Source: Syntrophales bacterium
GTDB taxonomy: Bacteria; Desulfobacterota; Syntrophia; Syntrophales; UBA5619
DNA: 6,858 nucleotides
Reading direction: 5' to 3'
Assembly (NCBI GenBank): GCA_028712015.1
Contig: JAQTRB010000008.1
Coordinates: 12,446 to 19,303, forward strand
In this document: one piece after another, positions 1-5,156 of the stretch
Layout: every line of letters begins with the position of its first letter
How positions within the stretch are numbered: position 1 is the first letter of the stretch
Program-made: the position numbers and the translations under genes
The notes under the pieces: generated by a model
What the model saw: the letters and a program-made list of their open reading frames with translations, nothing else
The model's database searches: none
What the model was told of the DNA's origin: nothing

Positions 1-1014
1 TTTGACGGTCGCGCTTCGATTCCGGAAATCCTTGCCGCGGCGCGAAAATGCGGCGTCGATGTCCTTCTGCTGACGGACCACTCCACCCTTCGGGCGAGAG
101 AAGAGGGGTTGGAGGGATGGCGGGACGGCGTTTTGTTGATCGTTGGAGAAGAGATTGCGCCGCGCTTCAACCACTACCTCGCGTTTGGTTTACCCAAGGC
201 GGTTGCCTGCGCGGAAAAGGACCCAGGTCTTCCCCCGCAGGAGTACATCGACCGGGTGCGGGACGGAGGGGGGGTAGGTTTCATCGCCCATCCGGATCAC
301 CAGGGGGCCGCGATGTTTCACGTGAAACATTACCCTTGGAACGACTGGACCGTTGACGGCTACACGGGCCTGGGCATCTGGGATTTCATGACGGACTGGC
401 AGAACGGCCTTTCCGGCCGGATCAAGGCTGTTCTGAGCTATCTCCGTCCCGCCCTTTTCCTGCGGGGGCCGTCTTCCGCCACCCTGGAACGCTGGGACCG
501 TCTCACCCGGACGCGCCGCGTTGTCGGAATCGGGGAGCTGGACAACCACGACAGCCTGAGGCATTTCCTGAAAATTCCGCTCCGCGTATTTCCCTTTCAC
601 CGGGTTTTCGATCTTATTCGGACGCACATCCTTCTCGAAGAGCCTCTTTCCGGAGAGAGCCGGGCCGACATCGCCGCGATTCTAACCGCCGTGAGAAACG
701 GTCGCCTCTATGTTTCCCTCGACCGTTACCGAACGGCGACCGGATTCTCTTTGACCATTGCCGAGGGGGGCAGAGAGGGCACGATGGGAGATGAGTTTGT
801 TCTCCGCCGCTCCGCGGAACTTCGGGTTTCATTGCCGGAGAGGGCGCGGATTCGTTTGATCCAACACGGAAACCTGTTGCACAGGCAGACCGCGAAGGAA
901 CTTTCCGTGACCCTCCGTGAACCGGGCGTTTATCGTGTTGAGGCCGACCTGAAGGTTTTCGGACGGTATCGCCCCTGGATTTGGTCCAACCCGATCTACG
1001 TAAACCGGAAATGA
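1..1014 (+). CDS. PHP-domain metallohydrolase, CehA/McbA-like (5' end outside window)
   Basis: Partial gene: the frame is open from base 1, and 337 residues are visible before the TGA at 1012-1014. PHP proteins are metal-dependent phosphoesterases or hydrolases with a distorted TIM barrel. Visible signatures, numbered from the first visible residue: FDG near the start, which normally follows the N-terminal HxH metal motif (lost beyond the edge); LLLTDHSTL with D26-H27; VGEE at 48-51; H58; FIAHPDH at 95-100 with the AHP motif; and GELDNHD at 178-184, resembling the usual late G-x-D/N-x-H motif. The C-terminal part (about 240-337) is beta-rich and ends in RPWIWSNPIYV, an ending typical of CehA/McbA-like PHP proteins. 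No substrate can be assigned. The first ATG in frame (109) is internal to the domain, so the true start is upstream. The segment MFHVKH (105-110) is encoded by a parS site. The next gene has its own promoter, so the two are probably not tightly co-transcribed. Confidence 0.85.
   Translation, partial: FDGRASIPEILAAARKCGVDVLLLTDHSTLRAREEGLEGWRDGVLLIVGEEIAPRFNHYLAFGLPKAVACAEKDPGLPPQEYIDRVRDGGGVGFIAHPDHQGAAMFHVKHYPWNDWTVDGYTGLGIWDFMTDWQNGLSGRIKAVLSYLRPALFLRGPSSATLERWDRLTRTRRVVGIGELDNHDSLRHFLKIPLRVFPFHRVFDLIRTHILLEEPLSGESRADIAAILTAVRNGRLYVSLDRYRTATGFSLTIAEGGREGTMGDEFVLRRSAELRVSLPERARIRLIQHGNLLHRQTAKELSVTLREPGVYRVEADLKVFGRYRPWIWSNPIYVNRK
314..329. other. parS centromere site (ParB-binding)
   Basis: The sequence TGTTTCACGTGAAACA matches the widely conserved bacterial parS consensus (TGTTNCACGTGAAACA) at every position. 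It sits in an 18-bp perfect palindrome, ATGTTTCACGTGAAACAT, at 313-330. ParB binds parS, loads as a CTP-dependent sliding clamp and, with ParA and SMC/condensin, drives segregation of the origin region. The site is inside the PHP gene and in register with its codons, reading Met-Phe-His-Val-Lys-His. Because it is palindromic, the opposite strand encodes the same hexapeptide. I saw no second copy in the window. The match is seen directly. Function is inferred, but chance occurrence of a 16-bp perfect match is very unlikely. Confidence 0.92.
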
Positions 1015-1077
1015 AGGCGCGGATATGCCAATCCGGAAGTGCCCCAGCAAACAGCCGCTGCCAGTCGGAAATCGGAC

Positions 1078-1106
1078 TTGACACGACCGAATTTCAATAC
1101 TATACA
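1078..1106 (+). promoter_or_regulatory. Sigma70-like promoter for the carboxyltransferase gene
   Basis: A perfect -35 hexamer TTGACA (1078-1083) is followed after 17 bases by TATACA (1101-1106), which keeps the TATA core of the -10 box. Transcription would start near 1113, giving a leader of about 73 bases before the ATG at 1186. The region is locally AT-richer than the surrounding coding DNA. The -10 box is imperfect (4 of 6 to TATAAT), so this is a good but unproven prediction. Confidence 0.6.
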
Positions 1107-1131
1107 TGACCCGTCCGGGTATCGGCGTTTT

Positions 1132-1142
1132 TGATCGGATCA
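1132..1142. promoter_or_regulatory. Short palindrome in the leader, possible operator
   Basis: TGATC-G-GATCA is a perfect inverted repeat of two 5-bp arms around one base, just downstream of the predicted transcription start and upstream of the carboxyltransferase gene. A second small inverted repeat, ACCC-gtcc-GGGT, lies at 1109-1120. Either could be an operator half-site pair or chance; the arms are short and I recognise no specific regulator. Confidence 0.2.
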
Positions 1143-1172
1143 TCTTGAACCATCATCGGTGACGATATATGG

Positions 1173-1178
1173 AAGGAG
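1173..1178 (+). promoter_or_regulatory. Ribosome binding site deciding the start at 1186
   Basis: AAGGAG lies 7 bases before the ATG at 1186, within a purine-rich run (1171-1184). It decides against the in-frame GTG at 1159, which would place this strong Shine-Dalgarno sequence inside the coding region and add nine residues not expected for the family. Confidence 0.8.
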
Positions 1179-1185
1179 AAGAGAT

Positions 1186-2637
1186 ATGACAGACCTAATG
1201 AAAGATGGGTCTATCCACCCCGTCAAATTCCAGGACAATACGTTCAGGGATGGTCATCAGTCCATCTACGCGACCCGAATGCGTACGGAGGATATGATCC
1301 CGATCGCCGAGGAGATGGATCAGATGGGCTTCTGGGCGATGGAAGTCTGGGGAGGTGCAACCTTTGACACGATGCACCGCTTCCTCGGCGAAGACCCCTG
1401 GGAAAGACCGAAGATCCTCAAGAAATACATCAAGAAAACCCCTTTCACCATGTTGCTTCGGGGGCAGAACCTGGTCGGCTACCGCAATTATGCCGACGAC
1501 GTCGTCCGGGCGTTTGTAGACAAGGCCTGCGAAGTCGGTATCGACATTTTCCGAGTATTCGACGCGCTGAACGATATCCGGAACTTCGAAACCTGTGTGG
1601 AGCGAATCAAGGCCAACAAGAAACACTTTGAGGGCGCGATCTGTTATTCCCTGACCGATCCCCATATGGGCGGCGACGTCTTCAATATGGAATACTACAA
1701 GAAGATGGCCAAGTCGCTCGAGGCGATGGGCGCCGACAGCATCGTCATCAAGGACATGGCCGGGATCATTTCCCCGTACGACAGCTATGATCTGTTTACC
1801 GAACTGAAGAAGATCGTCAAGGTTCCGCTGCATCTTCACACCCACTACACCAGCGGCATGGCCTCCATGAGTTATCTCAAGGCGATCGAAGCCGGCGTCG
1901 ACATTGTCGATACCTGCCTGGCGCCCTATGCCCTGCGGACCTCGATGCCCGCCATCGAACCGCTGGTCGTCACGCTGCAGGGAACCAAGCGCGATTCGGG
2001 TCTGAATGTCCGCAAGCTGATCAAACTGGGCGAGCACCTCGAAAAAATCGCTTCCAAGTACCAGAAGCACTTGGCGACAAACAAGCTTTCCATGATCGAC
2101 GCGGGGGTGCTCGCGCACCAGATTCCCGGCGGAATGATCTCGAATCTGGTCAGCCAGCTCAAGGAGATGAATGCGCTGGATCGTCTGGACGAGGTCCATG
2201 CCGAAATCCCCAGGACGCGCAGGGAGGCGGGTACGCCGCCCCTGGTCACGCCAACCTCCCAGATCGTCGGCGTGCAGGCGGTCATGAACGTGGTCGCCGG
2301 CCGTTACAAAATGGTGAACAACCAGTTTGCGGACCTGATCTACGGGCTTTACGGCAAGACCCCGACCCCGATCGATCCTGAAGTTCAAAAGGTGGTGCTG
2401 AAGAGACACAAGCGCGGCCAGACCCCGATCACCGGCCGGCCCGCCGATTACCTCGAACCGGAACTGGCCGAAGACAAGAAGAAGATCGGCGATCTCGCCA
2501 AAACGGAAGAGGATCTGTTGGTATACGCCCTCTACCCGGCGACCGGCGAGCAGTACCTGAAATGGAAGTACGGCATCGAGCCCATGCCGGAAAGCGTGAA
2601 GCCGACCGCGGCTCCGGAAACGGTCAAAGGAAAGTAG
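1186..2637 (+). CDS. Carboxyltransferase subunit, pyruvate carboxylase subunit B / transcarboxylase 5S / OadA type, without biotinyl domain
   Basis: A cytoplasmic 483-residue protein of the biotin-dependent carboxyltransferase family, which moves CO2 between carboxybiotin and pyruvate/oxaloacetate. An HMGL-like TIM barrel (about 12-275) carries QDNTFRDGHQS with metal ligand candidate D17, LLRGQNLVGYR (90-100), VIKDMAG with K189 (the lysine carbamylated in known structures), and LHTHYTSG with metal-binding H218 and H220. The conserved PYC/OADA region follows (about 295-465), including PPLVTPTSQIVGVQA. The protein stops after a short Pro/Ala/Glu/Lys-rich tail and has no biotin-attachment (MKM) domain, so it needs a separate biotinyl carrier protein, and probably a separate biotin carboxylase, encoded elsewhere. 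Possible assemblies are two-subunit pyruvate carboxylase, the 5S part of methylmalonyl-CoA:pyruvate transcarboxylase, or oxaloacetate decarboxylase; sequence alone does not decide. The usual HTHDTSG motif reads HTHYTSG here. The gene has its own promoter and faces the minus-strand operon. Confidence 0.93.
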   Translation: MTDLMKDGSIHPVKFQDNTFRDGHQSIYATRMRTEDMIPIAEEMDQMGFWAMEVWGGATFDTMHRFLGEDPWERPKILKKYIKKTPFTMLLRGQNLVGYRNYADDVVRAFVDKACEVGIDIFRVFDALNDIRNFETCVERIKANKKHFEGAICYSLTDPHMGGDVFNMEYYKKMAKSLEAMGADSIVIKDMAGIISPYDSYDLFTELKKIVKVPLHLHTHYTSGMASMSYLKAIEAGVDIVDTCLAPYALRTSMPAIEPLVVTLQGTKRDSGLNVRKLIKLGEHLEKIASKYQKHLATNKLSMIDAGVLAHQIPGGMISNLVSQLKEMNALDRLDEVHAEIPRTRREAGTPPLVTPTSQIVGVQAVMNVVAGRYKMVNNQFADLIYGLYGKTPTPIDPEVQKVVLKRHKRGQTPITGRPADYLEPELAEDKKKIGDLAKTEEDLLVYALYPATGEQYLKWKYGIEPMPESVKPTAAPETVKGK

Positions 2638-2688
2638 GTTTTTCAGGGCTGAATCATCCGCAAGCCAAGCACGGCGACATCGACAGAG

Positions 2689-2707
2689 GCGCACCCGAGG
2701 GGTGCGC
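2689..2707. terminator. GC-rich hairpin between convergent genes, possible bidirectional terminator
   Basis: GCGCACCC (2689-2696) and GGGTGCGC (2700-2707) form a perfect 8-bp stem with the three-base loop GAG, midway in the 143-base gap between the convergent carboxyltransferase and SDR genes. The place fits a shared terminator. No clear T-run follows on either strand, so it is not a classical intrinsic terminator; it may instead stall polymerase or protect the 3' ends. The rest of the 2638-2780 gap shows no gene; it has a T-run at 2744-2749 not attached to a stem. Confidence 0.45.
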
Positions 2708-2780
2708 TCCCGTTTCGTGGAAACACTTCCCATCCCGGATATCTTTTTTATCGATATTCCAAATCCGGCCGTCTTCCGAT

Positions 2781-3539
2781 TTACGCCAGCATGCCGCCGT
2801 CCACCGTCAGGCAGATTCCCGTCGTGTAGGAGGCGGCGTCGGAAACGAGGTAGAGGACCGCGCCGGCCATCTCCTCCGGCCTTGCCAGTCTTCCCATCGG
2901 GATCATCGGCAGGATCATCTTCAGGATATCGGGGTTCTGCGTCAGCGCCGCGGTGAACTTGGTATCCGTCAGCCCCGGCAGCAGAGCGTTCACGCGGATA
3001 TGATCGGGCGCGAGCTCCTTGGCAAAGGACTTCGTCATCGAGATGATCCCCGCCTTGGTGATCGAGTAGATCCCTTGGGTGGGCGCCGGCCGGACGCCGT
3101 TCACCGAGGCGACGTTCACAATGGCTCCACCCCCTGATTTCTGCATCCATCTTGCCGCATGCTGGCTCATGAAGAAATAACCCTTCAGGTTCACGTCGAA
3201 GGTCTTGTCCCACGCCTTTTCGTCGGCGTTCAGGACGTCGCCGAAAAAAGGGTTTGTCCCGGCGTTGTTGACCAGGATATCCAAGCGGGGATAACGGCCC
3301 GTGATCTCCCGGAACAGGGCTTGAATTTGCTCCATTTCGCCTGCATGGCAGACGATGGATTCGGCCTCTCCACCCGACCTTACGATCTCTCCCTCGACGC
3401 GCCGGAGGCCCTCCAATTTTCGACTGGTCAGGATCACTTTGGCGCCGTGGGCCGCCAGTGTCTTCGCGATCGCCTCACCGATACCGCGGCTTGCACCGGT
3501 AACCAGGGCTGTTTTCCCATGCAGATCAAAGAGATCCAT
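2781..3539 (-). CDS. SDR-family NAD(P)-dependent oxidoreductase
   Basis: A classical short-chain dehydrogenase/reductase of 252 residues, the usual length. It carries the Rossmann cofactor motif TGASRGIG (14-21), NNAG (91-94), and the full catalytic tetrad N117 (DVNLKG), S145 (NVASVNG), Y158 and K162 (YSITK). R18 before the second glycine, S39-R40 after the second strand, and no acidic residue there suggest a preference for NADP(H). The C-terminal signature PGLTDTKF (188-195) and the ending GICLTVDGGMLA are typical. The protein is soluble with no signal peptide. It would interconvert an alcohol and a carbonyl, perhaps a hydroxyacyl-CoA, but the substrate is not readable. It is the last gene of the presumed minus-strand operon, 53 bases after the dehydratase-like gene. 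The ATG at 3539 is preceded by a strong ribosome binding site. Confidence 0.93.
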   Translation of the reverse strand: MDLFDLHGKTALVTGASRGIGEAIAKTLAAHGAKVILTSRKLEGLRRVEGEIVRSGGEAESIVCHAGEMEQIQALFREITGRYPRLDILVNNAGTNPFFGDVLNADEKAWDKTFDVNLKGYFFMSQHAARWMQKSGGGAIVNVASVNGVRPAPTQGIYSITKAGIISMTKSFAKELAPDHIRVNALLPGLTDTKFTAALTQNPDILKMILPMIPMGRLARPEEMAGAVLYLVSDAASYTTGICLTVDGGMLA

Positions 3540-3544
3540 CGTCT

Positions 3545-3554
3545 CCTCCTCCTT
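3545..3554 (-). promoter_or_regulatory. Strong ribosome binding site of the SDR gene
   Basis: Read on the minus strand, AAGGAGGAGG lies 5 bases upstream of the ATG at 3539. It contains two overlapping AGGAGG cores, which suggests efficient translation and fixes the start. The rest of the 3540-3592 gap shows no promoter or terminator that I can support. Confidence 0.75.
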
Positions 3555-3592
3555 TCGCCGTTATGCCGTTTCCCGCAGGTTGTTCACGTCGT

Positions 3593-5092
3593 TTATTTGG
3601 TGTTGTTTTTGCCGAACACGTCGGGATCTCCGCCGCTCATGCCGGCGAGGTGTTTGACCAATTTTTTACGGGATTCGATATCGTACTGGGTCGTGATCGC
3701 GATCTGCTCCATGATCGGTGACCCGCCGCCGTGGTAATTGCCGACATTCACGATGCCGCCGGTCGCCGAGCAGAGCGCATCGCCCAGAAATCTCCAGAAC
3801 TGGGCCTGGTCCTCGACGGACATCTTCGGATTCCGCTTGGTGTATTTCAGCAGCGCCTCCGCGGTCTCCGGGTTCTTGAAATCGTTCTCGTGGGGGAACG
3901 TCGCCACGACGCCGCCGGCAATATCGCAGAGGATCTCCGCCTCGCGCCAGACCGCCTCGCCCGACAGGCAGCGGCCGACGTTGCAGTAGATCGAATGCGG
4001 GATGTAGGAGCCGGGACCGAACGGCACGAAACCCATGCCCGGGATGTAGACCTCCGGCTTTCCCAGATCGGATGCGGTATATCCGGCCGCGTACCCCAGT
4101 TCGGCGGTCATGATGATTTCCGCAAGCTTTTCGCGGACATGGGATTCCTTATGGATGTTGTTCACCTCGGCGGCCAGGGCGGCCGTCCCCAGGATGATGT
4201 CGCCGATCGCCGGTTTGCAACCCGAATAGGAATGGCGATGAAACAGCGCGAACAGCAGGGCCAATATGCCGCCGTGCAGATGTTCGCCGGCCAGAAAAAC
4301 CCTCTCCCAGGGGATGAAACAATGATCGAAAATCAGGTAGGAGTCGGTGGCCCCCGGCACGAATCCGCGCTTGAAATGATTTCTCGGCCTCAGGTTGTGG
4401 ACCGTGACGACCTGCTTCAATCCGTCCCAGTCTCCGGGAACCGCGAATGCCACGGCGTAATCCTTGTCTTCGCCGCGCAGCGCCCGGGTGGGCAGCACCA
4501 GGATCTCGTCCGCCACCGAGGCCTCTGAAATATGCAGTTTGCATCCCTCGACGACAATTCCGTCTTTCAGCCGCTCCTTGATTCTCACATACGCGCCTGG
4601 ATTCGGCTGGTCGGCGGGTCGGAGCATCCGGTCCCCCTTCACGTCCGTCTGAGCGCAGCAGCCGACCAGATCCTCTGTCTGGAAACGGGTCAGCCATTTC
4701 TTGAAATTTTCGTGGTAACAGGTAGCCCCGGGATTGACCTTGTCCGCCTCGTAGGAAACGTTGTAAATGGCGTTTGCCGCGTCGATTCCCATGCAGCGCT
4801 GGATGCAGCCGCCCACCTTGCGGCAGAGCATCCGGGTCATGTCCTGCTTCCGATGCAGGTCTTCCTTGTTCTGATGGATATGGTTGAAACGGTTGATCCG
4901 CTCGCCCGTCAGGTGGGAAATCGCCGTGCACAGATCCCGGTTTTCCGGTTTGGCCGCTTCATCATAGGTGAGCCCGATGGTATTGAGGCAGTCCGTCTGA
5001 AGCTCGTCGGTTCGGTCGATCAAGCGGCCGTCGTAGTACAGGTTTCGTTTCATCTTGGAGAGGCCCTGGATGTAGTCCTGTTTTGTTCTCAT
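3593..5092 (-). CDS. 4-hydroxybutyryl-CoA dehydratase / vinylacetyl-CoA isomerase family protein (4-hydroxyphenylacetate 3-hydroxylase fold)
   Basis: A 499-residue protein of the HpaB/4-hydroxybutyryl-CoA dehydratase (AbfD) family. AbfD enzymes use FAD and an oxygen-sensitive [4Fe-4S] cluster to dehydrate 4-hydroxybutyryl-CoA to crotonyl-CoA by a ketyl-radical route. Recalled clostridial cluster ligands (C99, C103, H292, C299) match here as C96 and C100 in CIQRC, and H285 and C292 in HRHSYSGCK; Y289 and K293 match the active-site Tyr and Lys. These ligands are absent from plain aromatic hydroxylases of the fold, which supports an anaerobic AbfD-type enzyme. Other family marks are TGERINRFNHIHQ (62-74), TDVKGDR (149-155), FDHCFIPWERVF (255-266), DIAGG (390-394) and HGGGSP (454-459). 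By eye, E257 of the clostridial enzyme aligns with D250 and E455 with a non-acidic position near G451, so substrate or chemistry may differ. A GAAGGGAG element 7 bases upstream supports the ATG at 5092. It lies between the thiamine-diphosphate enzyme (64-base gap) and the SDR gene. Confidence 0.85.
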   Translation of the reverse strand: MRTKQDYIQGLSKMKRNLYYDGRLIDRTDELQTDCLNTIGLTYDEAAKPENRDLCTAISHLTGERINRFNHIHQNKEDLHRKQDMTRMLCRKVGGCIQRCMGIDAANAIYNVSYEADKVNPGATCYHENFKKWLTRFQTEDLVGCCAQTDVKGDRMLRPADQPNPGAYVRIKERLKDGIVVEGCKLHISEASVADEILVLPTRALRGEDKDYAVAFAVPGDWDGLKQVVTVHNLRPRNHFKRGFVPGATDSYLIFDHCFIPWERVFLAGEHLHGGILALLFALFHRHSYSGCKPAIGDIILGTAALAAEVNNIHKESHVREKLAEIIMTAELGYAAGYTASDLGKPEVYIPGMGFVPFGPGSYIPHSIYCNVGRCLSGEAVWREAEILCDIAGGVVATFPHENDFKNPETAEALLKYTKRNPKMSVEDQAQFWRFLGDALCSATGGIVNVGNYHGGGSPIMEQIAITTQYDIESRKKLVKHLAGMSGGDPDVFGKNNTK

Positions 5093-5099
5093 GGCGTTG

Positions 5100-5107
5100 C
5101 TCCCTTC
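5100..5107 (-). promoter_or_regulatory. Ribosome binding site of the dehydratase-like gene
   Basis: Read on the minus strand, GAAGGGAG lies 7 bases upstream of the ATG at 5092. It supports this start for the 4-hydroxybutyryl-CoA dehydratase-like protein. I see no clear promoter or terminator in the 64-base gap (5093-5156), consistent with co-transcription from the upstream thiamine-diphosphate enzyme gene. Confidence 0.55.
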
Positions 5108-5156
5108 TCAGTGTCGTTTGAGTTGACGATCCTGTGCAAACGGGGCGGGATTGCCT

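Noticed and set aside
190..627. Minus-strand open frame that also encodes MFHVKH through the parS palindrome
   Set aside because: The shared hexapeptide results only from the palindrome; the remainder has no motif and overlaps the conserved PHP frame.
1109..1130. Hairpin ACCC-gtcc-GGGT followed by TTTTT as an intrinsic terminator for the PHP gene
   Set aside because: The stem is only 4 bp and is separated from the T-run (1128-1132) by seven bases, so it is not a convincing terminator.
1159..1185. Upstream in-frame GTG start for the carboxyltransferase
   Set aside because: The strong AAGGAG element at 1173-1178 would fall inside the coding region, and it is ideally placed for the ATG at 1186.
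3186..3195. Possible degenerate second parS (GTTCACGTCG; a similar string also near 3582-3591)
   Set aside because: Only the CACGT core agrees, there is no palindromic right half, and many mismatches to the 16-bp consensus are present.
1195..3213. Very long minus-strand open frame (672 codons) antisense to the carboxyltransferase gene and extending into the SDR gene
   Set aside because: It overlaps two clearly recognisable genes, its translation has no recognisable motif and is rich in His/Asp/Arg/Gly as expected from antisense frames of GC-rich genes, and it has no gap-located start signal.
3731..4528. Plus-strand open frame of 265 codons opposite the dehydratase-like gene
   Set aside because: It is a shadow frame with no motif; the opposite strand has a complete conserved protein.
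5116..5141. GTTTG...CAAAC inverted repeat in the gap between the thiamine-diphosphate enzyme and dehydratase-like genes
   Set aside because: Five-base arms with a 16-base spacer are expected by chance and no terminator or operator features accompany them.
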